The translations under genes were made by a program, and so were the position numbers. 64,000 nucleotides of DNA from Phoebastria nigripes (Eukaryota; Chordata; Aves; Procellariiformes; Diomedeidae), in assembly GCA_035582835.1 (NCBI GenBank), contig JAYKAV010002596.1, positions 246,488 through 310,487 of the forward strand. Direction: 5' to 3'. Shown in pieces: positions 11,211 through 23,250 of the stretch. The notes beneath the pieces are model-generated. The model had not been told where the DNA came from. It worked only from the letters and a program-made list of their open reading frames with translations, and ran no database searches. Within the stretch, counting starts at the first letter, position 1. Each line of letters starts with the position of its first letter.

Positions 11211-11751
11211 TGTCCTGGTTTCGGCTGGAATAGAGTTAATTTTCTCCCTAGTAGCTGGCATAGTACTGTGTTTTGGATTTAGCATGAGAACAACTCTGAT
11301 AACACACTGATGTTTTAGTTGTTGTTAACTAGTGTTTACACTAGTCAAGGACTTTTCAGCTTCCCGTGCTCTGCCAGGTGCACAAGAAGCTGGGAGGGAG
11401 CATAGCCAAGACAGCTAACCCAACCAGCCAATGGGGTATTCCATACCATATGACGTCATGCTCAGTATATAAACTAGGGGGAGGTGGCCGGGGAGCAGCA
11501 ATCGCTGCTTGGGGACTGGCTGGGCATTGGTCGGCGGGTGGTGAGCAATTGCATTGTGCATCACTCATTTTGTATATTCTATCATCATCATCATTATTTT
11601 CCCTTCCTTTTCTGTTCTATTAAACTGTCTTTATCTCAATCCACAAATTTTACTTCCCTCCCCCAATTCTCTCCCCCATCCCACTGGGGGTGGGAGGGAG
11701 TGAGCGAGCATCTGTGTGGTGTTTGGCTGCCTGACGGGTTAAACCACAACA
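11211..11751 (+). mobile_element. Solo LTR, family A, R1 type
   Basis: Complete LTR from TGTCCTGGTTTC to AACCACAACA. It has CCAAT (11428-11432), a CRE palindrome TGACGTCA (11451-11458), TATATAAA (11466-11473), an R1 block (GGTGAGCAATTGCATTG, then ATC/ATT microsatellite), ATTAAA polyadenylation signal (11629-11634) and the U5 words TTTATCTCAATCC and GAGTGAGCGAG. The flanks CAGCG (before) and CAGTG (after) look like a 5-bp target duplication with one change. No proviral interior remains, so it arose by LTR-LTR recombination. Confidence 0.93.
11428..11473 (+). promoter_or_regulatory. LTR core promoter: CCAAT, CRE, TATA
   Basis: CCAAT, an intact TGACGTCA and TATATAAA follow one another within 46 bp. 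The order is shared with the copy at 34152. TGACGTCA is the binding palindrome of CREB/ATF factors. Activity is not shown by sequence alone. Confidence 0.7.
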
Positions 11752-12978
11752 CAGTGGTTATGATTTGAAAATTGTGTCCTTTAATGTTTACTGTTGCCTT
11801 CAAACTGTGCAAATCTTTTTGCAATTTATCAACAGCTACTTTCTAAAAGACAACTGAAATAGTACAGTATATGTACATTTGCAGTACAGAAATAGCCTAA
11901 AAGTACAGCTGTTTTCACTCAGGACTTCGCCACTTTTGTGTATGTAGGGTTCCATTTGGGAGTTTGCATGGATCTACTATACCCTTTATAACATCTATCT
12001 CTTCTCATTCCTGTCATATCTTACTTGTTGCTTACTAAAGTTTCCCATTTTTTTTAGAAATTGGTGTAATAAAAGACATATATCAAAGATGCGCGCTCTC
12101 TCTCTATATATGCTCTCTCTTCACTACATTCCCATTTTATACTTACTGTTTATTAGTTAGATCATTACACTGGGCCCTTTTCATTTCATTTTTTCCAACA
12201 CCCAATATTCCACCCAAAAATACGAGCTCCATTCTTTGTACATAGATGATGGTTACTCTAGAGACATGTTCTCATCAACAACTTCAATCACCTTGTAAAA
12301 GACTATTAGAGAAAGGTCCATCTGCAGGCTTTAGCAATAGATGTCTTTATTGGTTTCTTGCATGCCATAGATAAGAATGAACAGCATTTGTCCAAGAAAA
12401 CATTCCTTTTGTACTGTATTCAAAAAGACCTGAAGTAGATGAGGATTCTCTGCTTGCAAGTCTCAGTTAAAATTTAGTCTGCTTATATAGTTTTTAGTAT
12501 GGCAGATGTACAGAAAGTGATTTTAAACTGTGAGCAAGAAAAGCAAATCTATTTTATCTTAGAGGAACTTCTAATATTTTTTAAAACTGGATAAAATATA
12601 CATTTGTCTCTATGCACAGTTCATTTCATATTATAAGAAAGCAATATTTAACTACCAAAATTACTTCAGTCCTTTGTATAGATGTTATCAAGCTAAGATT
12701 CCTATACACCTTGAAAANTAGATGTGTAGTATATGTGTTTTACAATGCAAAAATGGAAGCATATTGAAGTAATGTAATTTGGTCAAGACCATATAAGAAA
12801 ATTGTATAAATTCATGACCGAATTTGTAAATCCTAATGAAAAGAGACATTTTTGCATAGCTATCTATGTCGCTACATTTAGGTCCTGAAGACCTGCACTG
12901 ACTACAGAAGAACTGACAGCAGATTTAGATTTGGAGAGAATTTTTTTGATGCTACTAACACTTAGAAAGAATCTCTGA
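11752..12978. other. Intronic stretch, nothing recognised
   Basis: It includes a CT/TA low-complexity patch at 12091-12122. No gene or mobile element is seen. Confidence 0.55.
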
Positions 12979-13070
12979 GGTTTGGGGGTTTGGGGGTTTT
13001 GTTGGTGNTTTTTNGGGGTTTTTTTGGTTTTTGTTTTGGTTTGGTTTGGTTTGGTTTGGNTTTTTTTTTA
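12979..13070. repeat. G/T-rich low-complexity tract
   Basis: The plus strand holds TTTGGGGG twice, GGTTTT variants, and then (TTTGG)n ending in a T run, with two Ns. Several G runs of 4-5 bases suggest possible quadruplex formation. Confidence 0.85.
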
Positions 13071-16000
13071 ATAGGAGAAGCTGCTCTTCCATATCAGCAA
13101 ATTCAGGAATTTCTAGTATACTGTTGAAATTAACTTGTACTTCAGTAAAATAAAATATAACATATTTTATATTTACATAAATANTTTGGATGATAAAATA
13201 TTCACTTCACACTGTGCAATGTGATGTAATCTACAGGAGCCACTTTTCAGTAATAAGCTATCACGTTCACAATTTAAGACAAATATTAGGGGGAGAGAGA
13301 AAATATTACTTCATTCTAATAAGTGTATATGTAAATACACACACACACACACACACATATAGTTGCACAAACACTCACATATTTCTTTTGACTTTCTGCA
13401 GACATACCAGTTAAAATAGAATGATCATGTCTTTCTTCAAAAACAATAGAAATAGTCTATTCACGTAGGAACTAAACATTCAGAGTTTAGTTTAGTAATA
13501 GTATATGGTTGGTTTAGATACATTCTGATTCAATTATCAACTTTATGAGGTATGTTTATCGATATTGTCAACTGCAACAATACAAGGTGAATTTAACAAC
13601 TGGTTTAAGAGTTACCATTCTGCCATGTAAGCAAGTCTAACAGTTAGACATCCCTGTAATAGAATGAGTCTTCCCCATAGACTATAACTTTCTGGGACAC
13701 GATTATTATTGTGAATTATCATTCTTCCTGGTTTTATAGCTGAAACATAGGTGGAAGACTAATGGCCACAGACAGTCTGTGCTGGCATGCTGTGGTATAA
13801 TGTCATATATGTATGTCGTATATAAGTGGTATCCACAACAAAAATCAACTTTGCTTCCTAGACTGTTTCAAATCCCATAAAGCAATTTAGCAACACAAAG
13901 AAAAATGAATAACTAATATTTAGCAGAACTGGTTCTCGGAAATGACCACAGTCATNTCCCTATAAAACTGGTATATGCACTCTTCATCTGTATAATGCTA
14001 GTTACCAGTTTTTCCAAATAAGATAATAATTCTCAGGGGCTGCAAAAGAAGTTTTTCTTGCATTACATGAGAAGTCAAGTAAACAAGCTAGTCCAATATC
14101 CATCAGCTACTTCAAAGTAACCAAACGGGCCATCCCAGTTACTTCAGAGAAAGATATCCCATGGAAGGCTGATAATGGGAAAGTGTCTTCCTAAGGTCAG
14201 TTAGCAGAAAGTTATCTCCACCTTCAAGTAATTACCAAAATTTTTTGGTTGGTTGTTGCTTTTGGTTTGCTTTGCTTTGGTTTAGTTTTGGTTTTGGTTT
14301 TAAATCCTTACCGTTTAACTTTGGACTTCCCTGCTAGCTAAATGAACGTCTAACCATTTTTTCCTAGCCTGCTAAAATCTTGACCTCTTCGCAATAATGT
14401 GAGCATAAGTTCAAGAGAAGTTACACCTTGTCTGTACAAGCACTTTCTTTTATCAGTTTTAATTTTCTATCTTTCACTCTCAATAGGTATCTAGAAATTT
14501 AACATCATATCAAAATATTCCCAAGAGTATAGCACAATTGATGTGAGCTACTGTTCTTTCAGCTCTGTATTTATAATCACAATGCAAAGCATTTTATTTT
14601 TTCAATGTATTTTCTTCATAAAGCAAACTTTTCAGACTGAAAAAAAGAAATCTCCATTTAAATGTCTTCCCTGCTCAGAACCCATCTCTGAGAGCTGAAT
14701 ATCTATTTACCGTTACATACTGCTACATTTTTTTTCAGTTATCTTTGTTTCTCTTATCTACAAGCTTTGTTGTATTTGTTGCTGTGTGTCCCTACCCATG
14801 TTCAGTCCATTTTCAATATTCTACATATCTTCTGTTTACACCTTTGCCGTATTTATTTTTTTGTTCATGCAGTCAAAATTTGCTTGTTTAGATTCAGTCA
14901 GTTCTGTTATCTGTCTCATAATTTTCCACTTTGATTGCTGGTTCACTGTGCCTTCTTTTCTTTTTTAATTGCCATTGTTCCCCCCTTCAGTCTGCATTGG
15001 TCTTTGTTCTTTTTTCCTTCTGTTTCCTTATCTCTTCATTGATCTTTGACTAGCACTTATACCTTTTTATTTTCTCTTTCTTTGTAAGGGGAGACTGTCA
15101 TCCCATTTGATTTTGTTCACTGGTCCCTAAATTCTCAAGTGAAATTCCTTCCTTTCTTCTCTTTCCATGCAAATAGCAGAAAAAGCTAGAGAACTGTGGA
15201 TCAGCTGAAAGAAAAATCAATGACTCAGTGATCAGCGGTTTGAAGGTGTTTCCAAAGTGCTGAATCCTTAATTTGANTGAATCCTAATCAGCTCACAGTT
15301 TCTGCTCTGGTTGCCAATTTGGGCAGAAATTGAACAGTGACGAGAGAAGAAAAATACATGTACTTAGGGCATAATAAACAGTCTGAGCGGAAAAAACTCA
15401 AAGAGCTACAGTTGCCTCTGATGATAATGGAAACTTTTTGAGGTTCAGTAAATGGTCCATTGTCTCCCTATCAACAACTCTTGGTCTGCATCAATATCCA
15501 AAAAGACTTAAACAGGAGAGTGAAAAAGGAAGCTTTGTACGTTTTCAGTTGCCAAGGTTAGTTGGGAATGAAGACCTGGATGACTGCAAATATTCCACTC
15601 TGACATGTCTTAAAGGCTTAATAGCCAAATAGCCAAAGAGATTTTGTCTCTGTTAGATTTAATCTAGAACCTCACAGAGTTGCCATTTTTTTTCTTTATT
15701 TTATTAGTACTGAGTCTGCTAACTTGAGCAACTGTTATGATAGTAGATGAAAGGTACAGAACTAACTTGGAGGATAACTCTAACAGCAGGATTTGAAATG
15801 GCAATAATATAAGCCAAACAATAACAATACTCAGAAAGTGTCTTTATATGATTTAAGCAAACAAGACATTGCTCATACGAGAAAGAACTTACAAAGAACA
15901 AAAAGATACACATGCATGAAGTAAAATGGAGCTACATACAACAAAGCTTGGATTCAGAAAGGAGAATCAACACACCATCGTGGCATTTTGCCCAGACAAG

Positions 16001-17099
16001 ACATTGGCACTATCTCTGGGCACCCTGTACTACATCTTGTAGTACTGTAGATCACCTAAAGACAAAGGAAGTGGGAAAGGAAAGAGCAAGTAAAACAAGT
16101 CTTAAAGTCAGGAAATTCTGTAAGTGGAAACCCTGACATAGCAGAAGTGGAGGAAGGAGGCNGCAAAAGCAAGGAAAAAATGTGGGGCTTTTTTTGTCTT
16201 CTGGTTTTGGTGAGAGTTAATATGAGAAAGATTGGAGCACTTGCTAACAAATAATAGCATAATAGATTCCCCAAAAAAGTAAGGTAATGAGTTTGGCTGG
16301 GAGATAGTAAAGGGTGTAACATACATACAAACCTTCACAAAGAATTAAAGTTAAAGTTCAAAGGACCAGAAGAAGGAAAGAGTCTGAGCCAGAAAAAAAA
16401 GATTACTGTAGCTACCAGAGTGGCATTAGGTGACATGTAAGAAGCTGGAGGTTGCACTAATGTTAGCAGCATAGCCTAATTTCTGCCTATTTGACCCAGA
16501 CTTCTATCTATCAAAAGGAGAAACACATATTCAGCATAGTTAGAATAAGAAATGGAAAAACAAGCAGAGCTATTAAATGAGGGCACTGGAAGTTTCTGCT
16601 ATTGCCAACATTCATTCTTTTGCTAGCCTTCCTTTTTCATAAAATTTCTGTAAGATAATTTTGACAATTTAGCACATGTAAGACGTAAATCATAATCCTT
16701 CCACTTTAAAAATAGGAAGTTTTATAAGCAAAATCTAGTCTTCCAGAAATATATTTTTCCCCTTTTAAAATTGGGAATTGTTAGTATTTTACTTAGTGCT
16801 ATTTATTTTTTAAGTAAGAACATAAAATTACTAAAGTATCCTTGATTTTACTGCGGGGTTTTTATGTTGTTTGTTTTGTTTTGTTTTGTTTTAATTTATC
16901 CCATGCCCTGAATGTTTTTCAATAAAATTTTAGATGTAGAAAAAAGATGGATGATGCTAGTATTTCAACGCTAAAATCAAAATAATGGAAATTATTCAGA
17001 GAAAGTATACCTTAAATTTGTGACTGGTTTTGAGCTAAAACACAATGTTTGATTATGTTGTCAGTAATACCTGGCACATTTATGATGGAGAAACAGGTA
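13071..17099. other. AT-rich intronic stretch with simple repeats
   Basis: Simple repeats are (AC)n at 13337-13357, a GGTTTT/GCTTT tract at 14241-14301, and (GTTTT)n at 16868-16892. No coding region is supported. Confidence 0.6.
13337..13357. repeat. (AC)n dinucleotide microsatellite
   Basis: About ten and a half uninterrupted AC units. Confidence 0.95.
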
Positions 17100-17345
17100 T
17101 CTGACAATGCTATCAGGCCAAGAGCAGGCACTGATGGGTGACAGCAGGGTGCTCAACTCATCCATGTGGGTGTTCCTTTACCAGCCAGGGAAAGCACTCA
17201 TCCTGATCCTACTGTGGTCCTCTAGACCACTGAAGCAGGTCCAACTCCTATGGCATGGTCAGAGCAGCCGGTTTGGCTTCTTGACCTGGCATGTCCAATA
17301 TAGTTTTCCATGCCCTTTTCAGTTAGCCTAACCTCAGCCCAGAGC
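17100..17345. other. GC-richer block of unknown origin
   Basis: Composition rises sharply compared with both flanks. A frame of 74 codons is open on the plus strand (17107-17331) but has no recognisable domain or splice signals. It may be an old unclassified transposon fragment or a conserved noncoding element. Confidence 0.35.
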
Positions 17346-19317
17346 CAAGTAAGCAGCCAACTCACCTGCCTGCAACCCTAACAATATTTAATATGAATTA
17401 ATATTAAGGTTTTGTTGTAATTTTACATATTTCTACTCCCAATTTTTTTCTCTGCTCTTAATTAGTTGGACCAAAGAAATTAAGTTTAATTTTATAGTCA
17501 GTACCACCCATTCTAAGTGAAGTAATATCTGTTATTCCACATGTTATGGAATTAAAAAAATAAAGTATTTTAGTTTTATTTAAGTTTAGTTTTGAGCTTA
17601 TTCCTCTGTTATGTGATAATGATTTCTTTTTTGAGTAGTATGCAATACCATTTTCAAAGTGTGAGTCTGTCTGTTTAGTACTAAATTCAAACCTTTGGAA
17701 GTACTAGGGTGAAGAGAGCATACCCAATTACATTTAACACTAAGAGCATCCTGAAATTTTAAAGATCCACTTATTAATCTTCTGAAAACTTTTTTTCTCT
17801 TCAAGTGGTTAGGGAGTAAATGTTAGAAATGTAGGCCTACCCAGGGAGTCAGATGTTTTAGGAGAAAACAATTCATTGATAGGAAAAGGCAATGGATGTC
17901 TCCAGTAATTTCAGTGAATTTCTCCTATGCATCTCAGAAGCACTGATCAGGTAACCTGTGCATTTGATTCTTGTTTGCCTCAGCAGGGAATGTAGACTAA
18001 AGGATGATCCATCTTGCTTAAAAACAAGAGATTAGAAAAGATGAGTATTAGCTCACCTTTTAAACGCTGGGAATGTTAAAGCTTCCTTCCATTCAAATTT
18101 CCTAAAATTAACCATAAGTAGGTACAGAAAAGTTGTTAATTCATCCAATTAAATCTTTGGACACAGTGACCATATCAACATTTAAAAATATCTCTGAAGA
18201 TACATACTGGTCTTGCAGGCTCTCAAACACAAGCAAAATATGTATTTATTAAGTGTTCAAAAATACCAGTTTGTGCCAGTTTGTCACACCTCCACTTCTC
18301 ATGATTTTTAGGTAAACATATTCATACTTCTTTTCACTTATGCAAACAAATGAATAGCTGTCACAAAATGATTATACCTTTTTGCTAACAGTGGAGTTTT
18401 CCAAAGTCCCATACCATGTCTGTCCTTTTGAAGACCACACATAGTGAAATTTTCTGATGTTTTTTACCAGAACATTCCGACAGACTTGTCATTTTCTAAA
18501 TAATTTTACTTTTAACTTTAGAAAATATATAATTTTGGCTACTACAAGATTGCTTTCTGAACGTAAATGTATGAAAGATTCTTTTAGTCAACACAACAGG
18601 ACAGAAATATACTGGATTGAATTATTCAGTTTATCCCAGTACAATTGCAGCAGGTATGCATTTTTTTCTCTGTTTAAAATAGATCTGAATTTGTTTCATT
18701 GATTTCAATGCAATGTTAATTTTGTGATGAATATTTAAATGTCAAATCAATTAACTGGCTAGGTACTGGTAATTTTGGAAAATACATTCCCTTGGAACCG
18801 TGAACAGGGCTTGGGTATATAATCACAAGTTATTATTCAATTATTTAAAGCTATTTCTAGTATCACACTGCAAGTTGCGTAACTAATTAGAGCAAAAATT
18901 ATATTTTAGAAAACTATTGAGTATGACATTTCTTTTAAAATTAGTGTTCAATTCTAGGAACCTTACTCCTTTAAAAAAAAAAAGCAAACATACACTTTGG
19001 TATTTACTGATAGTATCTTATGCATTATGCTCAGAAATGTCTTTTAAAAAAAGAAGAAAACAAAATATTATCCAAGTTGTAAAGTAAAATACCTGCAAGG
19101 AAATGTCAGAATTGAGGTTGCCATTCTCTCATCCACCTACATATGCACCATATCAGTGCCACTAATAGCNTGGTTTAAAATTAATTGTGGTTTCCACATG
19201 ACTATTCAAGGAGTGACATGAAGAGTACCCAATGAACAATTTGTATAGTTAGTCCTATACTTTGTTTTGTACGATATCTAAATCTTGCTTTAAAGGCAAG
19301 TATTAAATAATTTTCTC
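17346..19317. other. AT-rich intronic stretch, nothing recognised
   Basis: No feature beyond short A/T runs. Confidence 0.6.
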
Positions 19318-19742
19318 CCAGGACCCTGAGGAAACCAACAGACCTTCCTGGCCCTGACCAACCTCAGCTGGGACTCCCACCCACCACTGCCCATGGGCCC
19401 TGTGACTCCATTTCAGCCCACCGTGAGGCATCCAGACCCTGCTACGGCTCTGTCCCTGCCTCCTGTATGAGCCTCTCAGCCCTACTCCGNGGGGAGCTTA
19501 GCTGGCCCCATTTCATTTTGTTCACAGCTGGATTCCCTGGAGGGATCCTGGACCTGGTTCATTGCTTGCCATGTAGGGTGCTGTCGATGGACCCTGTTAC
19601 CAGTCCCTGGCTCTGCCCGCCGTGTTCAGCCCCTGTAGGATTGTGCCCTGTCGGTGAGAGCACAGCCTGAGCAGGGTCACCCTCGGCTCCTGGCTTGTGC
19701 CCCTCGTGGAGCAGCCCTGCTCCTGCCACTCCCTGATATATG
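19318..19742. mobile_element. Unclassified GC-rich block, probable dispersed repeat
   Basis: About 425 bp with abrupt GC-rich edges in AT-rich DNA. Words such as CAGCTGGGACTCCCA, TGGCCCCATTTCAT and GTGAGAGCACAGCCTGAG look like a repeat family rather than single-copy intron. I see no LTR ends, terminal inverted repeat, tRNA-like head or tail. The 67-codon plus frame (19467-19670) has no domain. Confidence 0.4.
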
Positions 19743-22169
19743 GCAGTAGCTGCTACAGTGAATTATTTACAAGTTATACTAAAAAATATTTTCATAACAT
19801 TCAAGAGGTATAATCAGATTATTCCAATTGGCTTTTGCAAAACAGTTGATTTATGTGATGTTTTATCAGTTCAAATCATACCTTCCGTTAACTTCATTTA
19901 AAAGTGAGATTTCTTATCACTAATGCAAACAAAACTCTTGTTTCTCAAGCTGGGCACCCGCAAAATTGAAAACATGTTATTGATATGCATCTTCAAAAAA
20001 GCTTGGCTGAAATGATTCATCTAGTAACACACAAAAATTATGTGAAAGGCAGAAATTTTGAAAAAATGGAACAGGAGTTCTATCTGGAAATGCAACAATT
20101 TGACTCAGAATAGCAGTCAGAAGTATTAGCTACTTTCCAAAATAAGGTGTATACAAAATTGCAATTTAAAAGTAATCATATAAAACCAAAGCCTGATTTT
20201 TATTTTTTTTTCAGGGAGCTAGATGTATAAGTGTGAAAGAAAGGGTACACAAAAGTCACAAAGATGCACAGGGAGGGCAACAAGAAAGCCCTAAAAATAG
20301 ACAGTGTCTATGACATGACCCAGAAAGACTCCCAAGTATGAAATTTTGCTGGAAGCTTGGTTCAATTGCAGTAAGTAGTAATATCTTTCTGCAAACAGAT
20401 TTTTTTGTAGGTGATTACAAATACGATTTATGGAAAGATATTAATTTTTTTGTGTTTAGTTCACAGCTTTAAACTATTCTATATTTTCTCTATTTACAGT
20501 TTGAGGTAAAGATCTAGCATATTAAATATGCTAAACCAAGCATATACAATAACACAAAGATGAAAGTGTAATATTGACTGTACACTTTCTGTAATGGCCA
20601 TATCTGACATGCTTCTCTTCCATTTGTTATTGTTTAGCTGCCTTTTAAGTGCCATCTAAACCAGTTAAGGCTGTTAAGCATTCACTGAAGACAGTCAATG
20701 ACTGCAAATTTCCACAAGATTCAATTCTGAGGAGAACAATTAAACAAAGAAGTACAAAACTGGATGAGGATGAAGTCAGAGGTCATGATCTTCACAAATA
20801 GCCCAACTGCAAAATCTTTTTCAGTCATGTAGAAACTTCTTTCAATCAAAATATTGAAGTAGAAAAAGAAATAGAGTGTCCTTGTCTATCTGAGACAATT
20901 TTTTTAGCTGTCCAGTTATATATTTTACAAATATACAAAATGAAAACATTTTTGTCTGTTACAAAATTAAGGGGAGGGTGACTAGTGTGATCTGAATACA
21001 CTTTCATTAATGTCATTAAGTAAAATGATAAAATTCACTGTCATGCTATAAAGAAAGTTTCCACAAGCAACCGTACCTCAGTAAAACTTTACTTGTTTAA
21101 GTAAAAACCTTTTGTAAAAAGAAAACTCTAGGAAACATCACCTTTCTACTTGCTACAGCAATCTGAGAAAATAAACATCACCATGAAAGATTTAGTAAAG
21201 CTTTCATAATTTCACTATCACATTTTCTTAATTTAAAACCCAATTCTCCACTCACACAAATGTGTACTATTTTTCTTCTGCATCCACATGCTGGCAAGCT
21301 CTTGTAAGTCTTGCAAAAGTAGTCTATTTCAGGACCTATTTGGAGGCTTAATCATCTTCTCCTTTTTAAGTGCTGACTTATTCAATTCTCTTCTGTAGAT
21401 CTCCTTATCCTTTTCCTCATCAGAATGTAGTGGCATCCTAAATTCACAATACCAAAACTTTTGAGTATGCCAGGCTTCCTTGACTTTTTTCTCAAGATAT
21501 CGACATTTTAAAAAAATGTATCCCAAAGCTCCAGCTTTGAAGGCTTAGTTTAATATAAAAAGAATCCTGCACACATATATCTATATATGTAGATATGTGT
21601 CTATTTATCTATGTGTACAGATAGATATACATAGATACGAACATACATGTGCACACAAATATATAAAAACCTTCTCAGTAGCTTGAACAAGATATACAAA
21701 GAAAAAATTTCTGCCTTTGTGAGATATTATTTTCCTCTTCCTTCCATCCTCCTAGCTTCCTTCACCTGTTTTCTCTGATGCTCATTAAAACTGTAACTCA
21801 GTAAGAACCATAAGTTCCTAACAGTAATAACTGTTTTACTCTTTTGCACTTGTGCAGAACGTTGTTCACATACTCTTTGAGATTATGTTTTAGAGCCGAT
21901 TCACCAATAGAACTCCTGACTGACAGTGAGGGCCTTTTTGGGCCCCTCCATGTGAATTTTATCTTTTGAGGAGTTGGCAGAAAGGAGGAAAACTACATGT
22001 TCTTGGTTTTTCTTGTGAAAGACAGCCCTCAAATCTTTTAGGTATGGGTTCCCTCTTTCCTGCAGCTGGTATCAGAATAGCACAGAAACACTCATGAAAC
22101 AGGAAATACAAATGGAAACACGGAAGTACAAAGAAAAACAATTTCATTAGAGATACATTTCTCCATATC
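19743..22169. other. AT-rich intronic stretch with small repeats
   Basis: It holds an 8-bp hairpin at 20515-20533 (TAGCATAT / ATATGCTA, 3-base loop) and a degenerate TATC/ATAC microsatellite at 21571-21667. No gene is recognised. Confidence 0.6.
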
Positions 22170-22973
22170 TGCTGGGCAACACCAACAGCAACAGAGAGAG
22201 GAGTGAGAATATGTGAGAGAAACAACTCTGCAGACACCAAGGTCAGTGAAGAAGGNGGGGGAGGAGGTGCTCCAGGTGCTGGAGCAGAGATTCCCCTGCA
22301 GCCCGTGGGGAAGACCATGGTGAGGCAGGCTGTCCCCCTGCAGCCCATGCAGGTTAACGGTGGAGCAGATATCCACCTGCAACCTGTGAAGGACTCCACA
22401 CTGGAGCAGGTGGATGCCCAAAGGAGGCTGTGACCCCGTGGGAAGCCCACACTGGAGCAAGCTCCTGGCAGGACCTGTGGACCTGTGGAGAGAGGATCCC
22501 ACGCTGGAGCAGGTTTGCTGGCAGGACTTGTGACCCCGTGGGGGACTCAGGCTGGAGCAGTCTGTCCCTGAAGGACTGCACCCCATCGAAGGGACCATGC
22601 TGGAGCAGTTCATGAAGAACTGTAGCCCGCAACCCCTGTTCCCCATCCCACTGCGCCACTGCGAGCAAAGGAGGTAGAGAAATCGGGAGTGAAGTTAAGC
22701 TTGAGAAGAAGGGAGGGGTGGGGGGAAGGTATCTTAAGATTTAGTTTTTATTTTATCATTACCCTACTCTGATTTGATTGGTAATAAATTAAATTAGTTT
22801 TTTCCCAAGTCAAGTCTGTTTTGCCTGTGATGTTAATTGTTGAGTGATCTCCCTGTCCTTATCTCGACCCACAAGCCTTTTGTTCCTTTTCTCTCCCCTG
22901 TCCAGCTGAGAAGGGGGAGCAATAGAGCGGGTTTGATGGGCACCTGGCATCCAGCCAGGGTCAACCCACAACT
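22170..22973 (+). mobile_element. Solo LTR, family B, U3-truncated
   Basis: It matches the 3792-4662 copy from the region after its TATA-like box: CACCAAGGTCAG, GGAGGAGGTGCTCCAGG, the CTGGAGCAG minisatellite, GTAATAAATTAAATTA, CAAGTCTGTTTTGCCTGTGA, TTATCTCGACCCACAAG, and the end AGGGTCAACCCACAA. The first part of U3, including the promoter, is missing, so it should be transcriptionally dead. Long open frames on both strands inside it are by-products of GC-rich repeats. Confidence 0.82.
22262..22625 (+). repeat. Degenerate minisatellite inside the family B LTR
   Basis: About eight imperfect units of roughly 35-50 bp, most containing CTGGAGCAG or GTGGAGCAG and a CCC(G)TGGGG- or CCTGTG-like segment. 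The copy at 3792-4662 has only about five such units. Confidence 0.7.
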
Positions 22974-23250
22974 TTACCCATTTGACAAACAGAATTCATA
23001 TCCTGCACAGATTTGAGATGAAGAATTTTACTGTTCTAATTTCCTTCTAGTACCACGTTACGTTTTCTTTGCAGTGGACAGATTCTGGATTGTTATGCAA
23101 TAGTTAAAAAAAATAAGTATCATTGACAGTGAATCAGCACTTGCCATATAATATTATGAAAACACATCCCTTTATTGGAGCAGCACTATGCAAAGTAAAA
23201 TGAAACTGGATGTTCCCTGATTAGGAGTACATATTACATTCTTCATCACA
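22974..23250. other. Spacer between LTR and CR1, nothing recognised
   Basis: AT-rich DNA with no feature. Confidence 0.5.

Noticed and set aside
22092..22668. Long minus- and plus-strand frames (up to 184 codons)
   Set aside because: They lie within the family B LTR and read its GC-rich tandem units; no protein family matches.
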